Shown here: piece after piece, positions 37,554 through 48,901 of the stretch | Layout of the letters: the number at the start of each line of letters is the position of its first letter | How positions within the stretch are numbered: position 1 is the first letter of the stretch | Notes under the pieces: model-generated | Told to the model about the DNA's origin: nothing | The model's database searches: none | Seen by the model: the letters and a program-made list of their open reading frames with translations, nothing else | NCBI GenBank assembly: GCA_030144725.1 | Contig: JASKMD010000008.1 | Span: 15,408,716 to 15,472,715 of the forward strand | Direction of reading: 5' to 3' | Origin: Haematococcus lacustris | Taxonomy: Eukaryota; Chlorophyta; Chlorophyceae; Chlamydomonadales; Haematococcaceae | DNA length: 64,000 bases | Made by a program: the position numbers and the translations under genes

Positions 37554-40500
37554 TCATGACGCCGCATCGTCCGCCAAGTCGTCAACATCATCCAGCAGCT
37601 CAACCACGGACAGAGAGGTAGTGGGCTGTGGGGCCGCCCTCTGTCCTTGCTTGCTTGGGCGGTGCAAGCCCCTCACGCCACAGCTGCCAGAGCTGCGACC
37701 TGCTCTGTTTGCCAGCAGCCGGGCCCTGCCTGCACCTGCACATGCGACTGCCAACCGAGCCAACCGAGGTTGGGAGGGGCAGGTGGTGGGACTGGGAGGT
37801 GGTGGGGACGCAGAGGGAGGTCTGTAAAGACGACCACAGCATTTTGGCCGTCCAGGCGCTGCGGGAGGTGCAGAGGGGGGCGGCGGGGCGATGGTGGTGA
37901 GCGGAACGGGTGCAAGAATAGCGGCAGGGGCAGAGCTGGTGTCCGTGCAAGGCAGGGGGCGCTTTAGGCCTGCAGAACACGAGCAACTACACCAAGGTCA
38001 GTGCCAGGCCATAGCTGGGGGCAAAACAGTCAAGTGACTAGGGGAGGGGTCCCGGGTGCTGGGTGTGGAGCCGCACCTGAGGCACGCGTAGAGCTGGCAG
38101 GGCCCCTCCCCAGGGTGTGGGTGCGTGGCGCAAAGCCAGCATCCTCCACCGCCTTGCCCGCCACCTTACACGAAAACACAAAGCTGACGTCATCCCCTGC
38201 AACTCGCTGCATGGACAAGCACAAGCACACATACACACATCTCTCATGCCAGCGGCTGTGCCAGTGCAAGCACCAGGTGGCGGCCACTGGAGCTGTGCTA
38301 CTGGCCAGACCAGGGAGCTCTGCCAGCCAAGGGCAAGGGGTACCCAGGCCTGGGCTACAAGCGGCTGCGAGACAAGCCCCCCAAGGCTCAGGAGCAGCAG
38401 CCTGCTCAGGTACAGTAATGTGTGCCCCCCCATACAAGCTGTTCTCAGCTTCCAATTAGTGCATGTTTGTCATGCCAACTCTACACGATAGTCCTTTGTG
38501 TCAGGCAATAATGTAGGTGGTAGGCGATCATGACCATGTGTATGCCATGTATAGCCATGTGTATGCCATGAGCATGAGAACTCCACACAGACAAAACAGT
38601 GTTTTGTAGGGGTCCACAATTAGTGTTCCACTGCAATGAAGGCTCAAGGTTTAGGGCTAAGGTTCTGATATGCCAGTTGTCCAGTTGTAAGGTGCTGACA
38701 TGCAGCACTGGCTTCACGAGCAAGAGCCCACAGCTGCAGCCCCAACGCAGTCCTCACCAACAAGTGATCGTATTGTGATGGTCCATCAACCAACCATCAA
38801 CAAACTGATATGGTGCAGGGCAGGAGCAGCTGCAGTGCTTCAGTAAACATGCACCCTGCGAGCATGGCACCCACCGCCAGGACGGGGTCAGGCACGGTGG
38901 TGGGGTCTGAGTGGTGCCCCCAGAGGTGCAGCTCCTCCTCCGTCATGGGCTGACCCTCCTGCTGCCAGCACCAGTCATGCACACCATGCTCGTCATACCA
39001 ACTCCCGGTCAGGCCCATGGCCTCAATGCATGCAGTGCCGCAGTCAGGCCATGGGCCGCACAAGCCGTCACAAGCAGGACAGCTCAGCCCAGACACCTTT
39101 CCCTCACACTGAGAGGGCAGGGCTTGTTGCATGGGGCTGCAACTGCCCGGGCCCTAGCATCCCGATTTGCAGAGTGTACACAAACCCATCCTAGACGCTG
39201 ATGTCAGCCTGGCCCCCTCCACCTCACCTGCTCCTTGTAGACAGGCAGCTGCCCGAGCCCCAGAGGAGGTAGAGCCAGCAAGTCAGGGAAGAGGTGGCTG
39301 AGCTCAAGCGAGTCATGTGCCTGTATCCCAGGGCCACAGGAGGGACTCAGGCATGGCCCCCCTCCAGGCAGACACCCTGCCCCTGTCAGGCCTTGGCCTG
39401 CAGCCTCTTCAGCTTCAGGCCGTGGTCTGGTCTGCATGAGCAGCCCGCTGGTGAGGTCCAGAGCTGGTGGGGTGGTTGACAGGAGTGCAGCCACTGCCAG
39501 GGCATTCGCTGCTTCCTGCTGCTTGCGCTGCACCACCTGCACATCGTCAATATCAGCGGTGGCATACGCTGCGGCACTGGCTGTGGGACAGTCACAGGGG
39601 CATGTCTGTGGCGTCAGTGTCAGTGTAAGTCTGAGGTTGTTGTGCTATGACGTGATGTGTATCATGTGAAGCTATGTGAGCAGTGTCCTGGGCTGCAGGT
39701 GAGAGCGCTGGCTGAGGGTGTGGCGCACGACTGACCTCGTAGGTGTGGGACAACGTGTCGGGGTGGAGGGAGAACAGCTCCCGTAGCTCCTCCTGGCTCA
39801 TTAGGTTGCTGGACCTGCCGGCGCCACCTTTGGGCTTACTGTCTGCACGCGGCAGGCGCGCGACGAGGAGCGATGCAGGAGCCGCAGAGGACAAGGGACT
39901 GCAACAGCAGGAGCGGTGGGGGGCGTCACACACCCGTAGTGTCGCCCGTGACCTGCGCTTCGTTCGCATTGGCCACCAGCGCCTGCAGCCCCTCTTTTGA
40001 TATCTGGCGCTGAAACACCTTTTCCTCAATGGTGCCGGTGGCCAGAAAGCGGTACACGAATACGCGCTTCTGCTGGCCATCGCGCCAAACCTGCACCACC
40101 AGTACGCGGCTGTGGGCAATGCGATCAGGCAGCTGCTAAGTGTGACTGACCGGTACATCTGTGGATGGCGACAGGCCGCATACAGTGCAGTTGGGTCCGT
40201 GCAGCCGTGGCACTGACCCTGGCAGCCGCCTGCTTGTCCACTGCTGGGTTCCAATCACAGTCGTAGAGCAGCAGGCGGTTGCCCCCCACCAGGTTCAGTC
40301 CACAGCCCCCTGCCTTAGAAGAGAGCAGGAAGACGAATTGGTTCTGGCTGGGGTCACAGAAGGCCTGCACCTGCAGGGTCAGGGGCCAGGCAGCAGGCAG
40401 TGTGCACCATGAAGCAGGCAGGCAGGCAGTGTGCAACATGAAGCAGGCAGGCAGGCACTGTGCACAATCAAGCATACGGGCAGCCTATGTCGGGCAGCAG

Positions 40501-43500
40501 GTTGCAGAGTGAGTGACATACATACCAGCTTCTCGCGCTTCTCAATGCTGGTGCTGCCGTCCAAGCGCAGGAAAGGCCAGCCGCGCTCGCGGCACAGCTG
40601 CCCAAAAAGGTCCAGGGTCTGTGTGTAGTTGCTGACAATCACAATCCTGCGCAGTGTGGCAAAGCTGTATGCCACTACTGAGCCAGGCGAAAGATGCGCA
40701 GCATGCAGCAACCCGGAGCAAGGAGGTCAGTGCAGCACCTCAACAGAGACTCAGTACCATGATGATCATGAGCCGCACCTGTCACTAGCCAACCACATTC
40801 ACCCACCATGACTGCCCCGCATGCATCGCAGGTAGGGAATGAAGGGCAACCAAGCAAACAAGCCGAATGTCTTAAGCAGACCCTCGAGGCAAGGCCAGCT
40901 GCCAGGCTGGTGTGAAGCTGCTGGTGTGGGTGATGTTGGCTGCTTGATGGCGCTGGGTGGCCTATGGGTCGCCTCACCTGTCCTGTGTCTCTGCCCATAG
41001 CAGGGCCAGCATGCGGGTGGCCACAGCAAACTTGCCGCTGGTGGTCTCCCAGCCAGGAGCACACCCTCCTCGCCCTGGCCGACCGTCATCAAACAGGCAA
41101 GGGGGAAAAAGGGCGGCCACGCCCTGTGGGAAGTGGGGCAGGGCAGGGCTGGTGGCAGCTGTGAGTGCTATAGTGCTGACCCTGCCTCCTTGCGCTACTG
41201 CTAATACCAGCCCTGCACTGCTATCCACACAGTGCCTCACGACGATGTGTTAGGCAGCAGCCTAAGGTGCTTCAAGGACGGCCTTCACTCCCTCCCTTGA
41301 TTCTTTCCGCCCTGCACGGCCTACATTGCTCTGGCCCCTCACTGTTGACCCTCATCCGACCTGCCCAGCCGTGGCTAACCTGCATGTCAGCCTCTCACCC
41401 TGCCTGCATTCAACCCTCACCTCAAAGCCGGCCGTGCTGTCCCCTGACTTGCCGCCCCCCTTCCCCTTGCGCGCCCCTTGCACCACCACACTGTGCACCG
41501 CGTCATAGATGAGCTTAGGGTGGTTGCACAGCTTCTTCAGGTTGGAGATGGCAGGCAGGACGCCTGAGGTGCCACGACCCCCCAGGATCTTGCGTGCTGC
41601 CTGCAGGGCCAGCAGGGCAGCGCAGGGCTGGTCAGAGCAGGGCAGGGCAGGGCAGGGCAGGGCAGGGCAGGGCAGGTGGGAGCAGTGCGGCACAGGGGAG
41701 AATAGGTCAGGCCAGGTTGAGAAGGGATGCAGGGCATGAGGGTCAAACGTCCACTCACTGCCAACCCATCAACATGTAGCTACTTCAGCCGCCTGCTGAT
41801 ACTGCTGGAATGGCTGAGCTGACATGGCTGCATGCAGGATAGGACACATGCAGGATAGGAACCATGCAGGTCAGGCCACCACGGACCTTGGACTCTAGGA
41901 AGTGGCAGTAGATGGCGTGTTGCAGCGGCATCAGCTTGCAGCACACCACCTGCACCACCTGCAACTCATGCCGCATGCAAATGCAGCATACGCACCAGGT
42001 GCATCTTATACACAAGCCACACAGTGATGGGACCATGCCAAGGTAGCAACCATGCAAACCAAGTTGCAAGCAAGCCATCCCATATGCATTCATGCTTTCC
42101 CACACCGCTTGTTCATTTGCCCACCACCGCCCCAAGGCCCTAGCACCTCCCACCCCTCACCCGCCCAACCTCCCTTTTCGACAATCCCTTACTCCAGTGC
42201 CCGGCTGAGCCCACGGGGAGAGTCAGGGGAGCCCACCTTGGGCGGCAGGTGCGCTGACAGGAGGCTGTTGGTGCGGCGGAGGATGAAGGCGTTGACCAGG
42301 GTGCTGAGGGCCAGGGAGCGCCCCGCTCCCAGCGCCGCAGCCTCAGGGGAGGCGCCAGGCTCACGTGCCGCAAGGATGGGCACCTCATAGGAGCGGCGGA
42401 ACTCTGTGGGTGTGCCCAACACCCCCTGCACCACGCGATGCCACCATCCAATACTAGCATGAATACAATCATGGAATACGTGGCAGGCCATTGGAGGCAA
42501 TGTGGCCGTGTCAGGGCCATTTGCCGGACATGAGAAGGCTGACGGCAGGTCAGGCAGCTCCAGTGTGGAGTAAGCTAGCTTGCCTGGACTCAGCAGAGTA
42601 CGCCTGCCAGCCTGCCAGGCAGCTGGTCAGTCAGTCGCTGAGACAGTCAGTCGAATAAGGTCGAGTGGGCAGGTAGCCACGGTGCATGTTAGCAGCTGCA
42701 ATGAAGTTGCCTGGCATGCTGGCAGTTAGGCAGTTCTGCAAGCAGTCCAGCGTGTGGGCCGGCAGCCAGAGGCGCATACCGGGTTTGCAAAGTCCACCAT
42801 CGCGTAGAACTCGTCCAGGTGGTTCTGCAGTGAGAAGGGGAGCAAGAGGCAGGGGCGGCAGGCAGCTTGAGGATGCCACACACAAGGCCATGCAGCCCAC
42901 AGCACCCGCATCGCGGCACTAGCAGTGCAGCTCTGTGCTGAGCACACGAGGTGGCAGTGCGTGGTGTGTTGTGATGACCCCAGCAGGATAGGCAGGCTAG
43001 GGCAATGAGCAGGCCAACCCCAGCAGGCGGCAGCTGTGCGGGTAGCACAGAGCCATGGCTCAGGATGCCCAAGGGCCAGGAGGGTGGAGGTTTAGCTGCC
43101 GCCGCTGCTACTCACCCAACCCACCCCCAGCGCACCTGCATGGGTGTGCCACTGAGCAGCACTCTGCGCTTGCACGGCAGGCTGCCCAGGGCGCGGTTGG
43201 TCAGTGTGGCGTCGTTCTTCAGGCGGTGCGCCCTGCCCAGGGCAACATGCAGCGCAGGTGACAGTGCCACCCCAGCCTTGAGGGTGTGGTGTGGTGAGGG
43301 TCAGCTGGTGCTCTGCCTGCCTGTACCCGCAGGTTGAGGCTGGGGTGAACAGGCTCCCACCAGGCAGCCGCCAGGAGGGCAGCAGCAGCAGGTGGGGTGT
43401 GGCATGCGGGCTGTGGCAGGCACTTACTCGTCACAGATTAGCAGATCGCATGATCCCGGCTGATTGAAGCGGTCGCCATGCAGGCGGAAGGTCTCATAGC

Positions 43501-46187
43501 TCACAATGAGGACCTGAAGGGGGCGGGTCAGTGGGCAGTGGGCAGGGCCAAGCGGGATACTGTGGGCCAGCTCAGGTTGTGCTGGGGGATGGGGTCGGCA
43601 GGGCAGCAGGGTGGCAGGCACCTTGAGCAAGTCAGTGGGGCCTCAAGGAAGCAACACAAGACGGCCAGGCCTGTCACAAAGTGGGGCAGGCGGGGCAAGC
43701 AAAACCGCCAGGCAACCAAAGCAGGTATAAGCGCCCTAAGTCACACAGCAAGGTGCCTGATCAGGTAAGGCCTGATATGGCCATTCTCCACACACACGCC
43801 TCCTTTCGCACACAGTCGTTGGAGGTTGTGATAATGGTGTGATTCGGTGTGAGCATGATGTGAGCGCAACCACCCTGCATAGCCCATACCTTGTAGGGAT
43901 TTGAGGGGTGCAGGAAATGCTGGATGCCCTCCACCACCTCTTCCTTGCTGGCCTTGCACAGCGCCAGCGTGGCCAGCCGGCCCCCCAGCCACTTGCGGGC
44001 CTCCGAGTCCCAGTTGCTGACCAGGGAGGTGGGGCACACAATAAGCGCCCGGCGTGCAATGGGCCCCAGCCCCGCCTCCCCGCCACAAACACCTGGAGCC
44101 ACAGGGCTGAGGGGGGCCCCTAGGGGGCGCTCCAACATGAGGCCCCCCTGCCCCAGCCCCCCCCCTTGCTCCCCCCCAGCTTCTGACAGGGAGGTAATGG
44201 CTGCCCCTGCCCCTGGCCCCCCCCCGCCTGGCCCAGGGCTGCTCCCATGGTACACCGCCATGAGGTCAGGGTGGGCAGGGGCCGTCAGCAGCGTCCACAG
44301 CAGGGCCAGGCCCTGGAGGGTCTTCCCCAAGCCCTGCAGCCGCCCAGTCAGGTCACGGCCCACTTGACGGCAAGCTGGCCCACCCATGACCACGAACCGT
44401 GAGGGAGCCACGAGGAGACCTGCTCAGAGGCCACAGCAGGGGTGCGTCACCTAGCTCAAGGACTGCACCCACAAGGCAGCCCAGAGCTCAGCCCAGCCTC
44501 AGGGCACCCTGGCAGGGGCAGCAGCTGCGCAGCAGGGGGCCCCTCCCGCTCCTCAGGGGTGCAGGGTGGTGGGGGTCCTGGCTGCTGCCACCAGCTCACC
44601 ATGTCGTCCGCTAGGATGCAGCCTGCAGGGCAAGCAGGGGCAGCAGGTATGCAGGGCGGTGCTGGGCAGAGTTTGATAAGACCAAGGAGGTTAGGCAGGA
44701 CCAAGGCAAGGGCAGGCTAGCATGGCAGTGACGGTGGCAGCAGTGATGGTGTTCAGGTGCAGAGCTGTTTAGGTTTAGACTGTATAGGTGCAGAGCCGCC
44801 ATGCAGGCTATAAAGCCATGGGCCCAGCTGTGAGGGGCCTTGGCAGCAAGCACGGCACAGGTCCTAACAAGACAAAGCTTGCCAACAGCACGTGTTGAGT
44901 ACAAGGCAGCGGCAGAGGTCACGCCTGGTGCAAGCTTCTAGAGCTGGTGGTGGAGCTGGTGGTGGCAGCCACTGGTGTCAGCAGCAGGCTGACAGCTGGC
45001 TCCAAGCTGACTCCAGCGGGCACCCACCTCGTCCCCCCGCCAGGCGCAGGCCCATGACGCAGTCAAACATGAAGGCCAGGCCCTCCCTCTGGTGCGGGCG
45101 CAGCCAGCGCACTAGCTGGGCATCCACCCGCACCTCCCCTTGCAGGGCGGCGCCGCTGCTGGGGGGTGGGGCGGCAGGGGGGTGGGGGGGGGAGGGCGGC
45201 AAGGGGGGCGCCCACAGCACCAGCGGCTCAATGCCAGGGGGGAGGTCAGGAGCCGGGGCAGGGACCTGTGCAAGCAAGGGGGAGGCACAGTGATGGAGGT
45301 GGCCAGGTCGCATTGGAGGGGAGTGTGTGCGCCTCAGCATGTAGGATATATCATGGCAGGCAAGTGGCAGCAGGTTAGGTCTGGTCAGGTCTGACCCAGT
45401 CAGGTTACGTGAGGTCAGGCAGCATGAGAACAATTGACAAGCAAAGCTGACAAGCACTATGCCATTCACAGTGCCCTGTGGGTCAGAACAGCCAAGACAT
45501 GGCCAGTCAACGCTCCACACGCCCAAGGCAAGGCGTCCAGGCCCAACCAAGCAGCCCCCACCGCCCAACCCCTGGGCACTTGACAACGAGATGTGGCAGC
45601 TGTGCCTGCATGTGGCTGCTGGGGCAGGCAGCCGTTGCAAGCCCAGGGCTGCGCACCTTGGCTAATGGAGGTGGGGGTGGGGGCTCGGGGGGCGGGGAGG
45701 GCAGCGGCGTCAGCTCCACCTGGGGGCTGCGGGGGGTCAGGCTGGTGGCTGGAGGGGCCCAGGGCTTGGTGTCGCCCCAGGGCACAAAGCGGCGCCGAGC
45801 TGCCAGCTTGGTACGCAGCGCCTGGGTGAGGTGAGCACAGGGCTGGGTGTGGGTGAGGGAGGGCAGGGGCAGGGGTGAGGGCAGGGAGGCTGAGGCTGAG
45901 CAGAGGCTGGTTAAGGGGAAAATGTACATGAGGGAGGGGGGAAGGTAGGCTGGCGGCCGTAGCTAGAGGTGCAGGAGATTGATTGCAGGGCCAGTTGCGC
46001 TACCGGCTGGTGCCGTGGGGCTTGTGCAGGGGGGCGGGGGCAGAGGCAGCGAGGCTTGGGCCAGGGAACGGGGCAGTGGGGATAGGGCAGGGATTACCTC
46101 CGACACTGCAGGGGCACCGGGCCGAGGTGAGACGAATGCGCGGCGTATGACCAGGTCGCTTTGCTGGAGTGTGAGGAAGCGTGACAT
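37554..46187 (-). CDS. RAD54: RAD54-type SNF2 recombination ATPase, about 20 exons
   Basis: Exons: 46098-46187, 45657-45821, 45028-45265, 44600-44622, 43890-44333, 43428-43513, 43136-43232, 42780-42824, 42237-42425, 41887-41949, 41421-41600, 40978-41123, 40526-40645, 40218-40370, 39934-40090, 39736-39842, 39228-39536, 38875-39021 (start tentative), 38077-38206 and 37554-37969. Nearly all join in phase. Motifs are [107 protein letters not shown] and [15 protein letters not shown]. The tail [15 protein letters not shown] then [11 protein letters not shown] is RAD54-specific. RAD54 is a nuclear translocase that works with RAD51 in homologous recombination. The DPDWNP motif usually seen reads DCDWNP here. 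The start ATG at 46187 is the first good Met, and the true N-terminus may be longer. An intron (38207-38874) holds a Fanzor fragment. Confidence 0.92.
38275..38408 (+). pseudogene. Fanzor-like last-exon fragment (locus d) inside a RAD54 intron
   Basis: It starts abruptly at AGGTGGCGGCCACTGGAGCT and reads RWRPLELC in one frame. The shared tail ([20 protein letters not shown]) ends at TAA about 38416. It is antisense to RAD54. Everything 5' of this point, including the DRDCNAALN motif, is missing. Confidence 0.65.
38417..38525 (+). ncRNA. Putative omega-RNA-like 3' region, copy d
   Basis: Hairpins AAGCTG/CAGCTT (38436-38451) and GCATG-TTTGT-CATGC (38461-38475) are followed by the common GTCAGGCAATAATGTAGGTG (about 38500-38520). 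The next roughly 190 bases also match the copy at 48760-48900. Confidence 0.4.
38526..38740 (+). repeat. Extended 3' sequence shared with Fanzor locus e
   Basis: GCGATCATGACCATGTGTAT and the following bases up to GGGCTAAGGT are nearly identical to 48761-48901. This shows that the mobile unit extends well past the hairpin region in this subfamily. Confidence 0.7.
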
Positions 46188-46980
46188 GACCGTGCGCTGC
46201 GTTTCCAGACTGCGTGCACCAAGAAAGCCACACAACACACACACACACACACACACACGAAGCATCTGTATGGCTGCAAGTGCAGACATTCACTGAGCCA
46301 GCTGCTGCAGCACAGCAGCGTGGATACAGGGCATTAGCTGATGTTGGCCACAACGGCCATGGCCACAGACAGGCCAGCTGGATGGTCAGGTGAGTGCAGC
46401 GTAGTATCGACTGGGTGTGGAGGGCGTGTGCCTGCAGCTGGCCAGGGCTGCGCATGCCTGCCCTTGCAGGTACCCCCGGCTGACAGCTCCAGTGCTGTGT
46501 GACAGCCCCAGCACCATCACAAGGTGCCTGTTGGTTTGATGTGCACCATACATAGGTTGGTTGCTGCTGAGCTGCTCGCGCAATCAAGCTGCTGAGCAGC
46601 TGAGCTGCATGAATGCTGACCCAGCTGCCCCAGCACCATGACAGAGTGTGGCACACCACACCGAGAAGAGGTTGCTGCGGAGAGGCTGCCGCAATAAATG
46701 TTCCCCAGTTGAAGTTGATGTTGGTGTAAATGACAGGTGCAGAGCACTGGCTGTCACCCAGGATGGTGTGATACAATGTGACTCGGCACATGGATATCAG
46801 GATCACGTAGGCAGGATGGGTTGGGACGAGCACCAGCAATGAGGGCTCAAGAGGTGGATGCCAGAATGGGCAAGGCACTGGGCATGGCAGGCACACGTGG
46901 CTGACCCAGGACTGGGCTGATGCTGGCCAGGGCTGGACCCTGGATGTGACTGGCTCATGACATCACTGGCTCTGGCCATC
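46188..46980. other. Gap between RAD54 and the coiled-coil exon
   Basis: It begins with an AC dinucleotide run (about 46232-46259) just upstream of the RAD54 start region. Short ORFs only. A further RAD54 leader exon could be here. Confidence 0.4.
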
Positions 46981-47290
46981 TGGTCTGCTGGCCATCTGCT
47001 TGTGAGCAGCTTCTGGCCTGGAACAGCCTTGTGTGTGATGCGCCCGAGTACCTCAGCAGTTGAGCTTGCGTGGGTGGCAGCCTTGGCTGCATCCTGGGCC
47101 TTGTTCAATGCCACACTGTGATCCAGCTGCGCCTGCTGCAGTGCCTTGATGGTGGCTTGCAGCTGAGCTGTCATATTGTCCGTCATACGCTCCGCCTCTT
47201 GCTTTGACCCCTGCAAGCTGCTGCACTTCTTCCTGAGTTGGCTGGCCTCATGCTTGGCCTGCTCCAGCTCACTGCTCAACAACGCGAGCT
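46981..47290 (-). CDS. Coiled-coil protein exon, partial
   Basis: On the minus strand the exon reads LLSSELEQAKHEASQLRKKC and continues SLQGSKQEAERMTDNMTAQL, QATIKALQQAQLDHSVALNK. It ends at a GTACTCGGG donor near 47052. Heptad spacing is regular. A related repeat (GACAGCTCAGCTGCAAG) recurs at about 47325-47380 next to the Fanzor insertion. The rest of the gene is not found. The family is unknown. Confidence 0.45.
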
Positions 47291-47395
47291 GTTGAGTGAC
47301 AGCCGCATGCAGGCTGGTGGCGGTGTCGGGCTTGCGGCTGAGCTGTCATGATGCTTGCAGCTGAGCTGTCATGCTGTCCGTCACTGGAATTCCCC

Positions 47396-48655
47396 TTTGA
47401 AGGTGCCTTTTGGCGGTGCGAGAATGAGTAACATCGGCTCCTGGGTATAAGTAGGTATGAGCAGGTATAACCAGATATGGTCAAGCATGCCAGCGGCCTG
47501 AACAATGCCCGCCGTGCCACTGAGCGGTGGCTGGCACCGATCAAGCCCCACCTCCAGCACCTGGCAGCAGCAAACTCAGCTGGCACCTCCCTGGTGGCCA
47601 ACCTGAAACACGTCACCGTCACCTTGGCCACCTGGGACGCTGTGTGGGAGGTGTACAAGGACCCCAAGTGGGCACAGCAGCGGCTGAGGCTGTACAGAGC
47701 CCAGGACCGGGCGCTGGAGCAGTTCTTCAAGAAGGTGAGGGTCGGTGGGTGGGTGGGTGGTAGGGAGGTTAAGGGACTGGGAGGTGGTGGGTTGGGCATG
47801 AGACTGCTTAACTGTGCCATGCCTAACCTGGTGCCACCATGTCAGCCACCATGTGTGTCTTGTGTGCATGGCTGCAGCTGGAGGGAGACATGGCGGAGGT
47901 GTCCATGAAGCGCCATGGGCGTGCCAAGCAGCTGGTGGTGTCCTTTGGTGCAGCTAGCATCGGCACTGCGGGAGGGTGGGGTGCTGATGCGGTGTTACGT
48001 GCCTGCTGCAAGGTGGTGTGCAGGCCCAGGGGCGCAGGCCAGCGGCGAGGCAGGGTGGTGCTTGTGGATGAGCACCGCACCAGCCGGGTCAGCTCAGCAG
48101 TGAATGGCCAGCAGCCCTGTGAGAGGCTGCTGAAGAAGCGCAGGGTCACCAGGCCTAGGGATTGGAAGCCACCAGCAGGGCAGGTGGAACCTCGCCTGGT
48201 GCGCCCAGCCTGGAGCCAGCAGCGTGACCAGCCAGTGAGGGGCCTGATGTGGTGCCCAGTAGTGGCCCCCCAAAGGCCCCATGCAGCAGCCTGGGTGCCA
48301 CATAGCCAGCAGCCTCAGAGCCTGGGCCCGACACTCCCCTGCCAGCCAAGCGCAGCAAGCGCAGCCAGGGCAGAGCCGGCAGCTGAGCCCACCAAGGGCA
48401 GAGGCAAGGCCCAGGGCAAGGCTGCCAAGGCCAAGCCAGCCCCACAGCCAGGCAGGTGGCTGGACAGGGACTGCAATGCAGCGCTGAACATGCAGCGCAT
48501 TGGGGAGAGCAGGTGGCGGCCACTGGAGCTGTGCTACTGGCCAGACCAGGCAGCTCTGCCAGCAAGGGGCAAGGAGTACCCTGGCCTGGGCTACAAGCGG
48601 CTGCGAGACAAGCCCCCCAAGGCTCAGGAGCAGCAGCCTGCTGTCGCACAGTAGT
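47396..48655 (+). pseudogene. Best-preserved Fanzor-like gene (locus e), N-terminally truncated
   Basis: The upstream block 47396-47475 matches the minus strand of 52830-52730. From ATG 47477 the exon reads MVKHASGLNNARRATERWLA through ALEQFFKK (donor about 47734). The second exon after GGCTGCAG (47878) reads LEGDMAEVSMKRHGRAKQLV, then VVLVDEHRTSRVSSAVNGQQ, GLMWCP and [20 protein letters not shown], and ends [13 protein letters not shown] with TAG 48652-48654. VDEHRTS followed by a zinc-knuckle-like region and DRDCNAALN is the TnpB/Fanzor end of the nuclease (target-strand lobe and RuvC-III). Of the usual zinc Cys pairs only single Cys residues (QPCE, MWCP) remain. RuvC-I and probably RuvC-II are absent from the visible ORF. 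Fanzors are RNA-guided DNA nucleases carried by eukaryotic transposons. Confidence 0.78.
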
Positions 48656-48765
48656 GTGTGCTACCCCATCTAAGCTGTCATCAGCTTACAATTAGTGCAT
48701 GTTTTGCCATGTCCAACCCTACATAATAGCCCTCTGGGTCAGGCAATAATGTAGGTGGTAGGCGA
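48655..48765 (+). ncRNA. Putative omega-RNA-like 3' region, copy e
   Basis: TAAGCTG-TCAT-CAGCTTA (48671-48688, 7 bp stem) is followed by GCATG/CATG (about 48698-48711), CCC-TCT-GGG (about 48730-48738) and GTCAGGCAATAATGTAGGTG with GTAG at the end (48738-48761). Order, spacing and ending match the other copies. Confidence 0.45.
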
Positions 48766-48901
48766 TCATGACCATGTGTATGCCATGTATAGCCATGTGT
48801 ATGCCATGAGCATGAGAACTCCACACAGACAAAAGACTGTTTTGTGGGGGTCCACAATTAGTGTTCCACTGCAATGAAGGCTCAAGGTTAAGGGCTAAGG
48901 T

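Noticed and set aside
46232..46259. AC repeat as a regulatory element of RAD54
   Set aside because: A plain dinucleotide microsatellite; nothing else supports a promoter there.
48400..48655. Bacterial IS605/IS200 OrfB insertion or contamination
   Set aside because: Introns, algal codon use and many diverged copies within eukaryotic genes favour the eukaryotic Fanzor branch.
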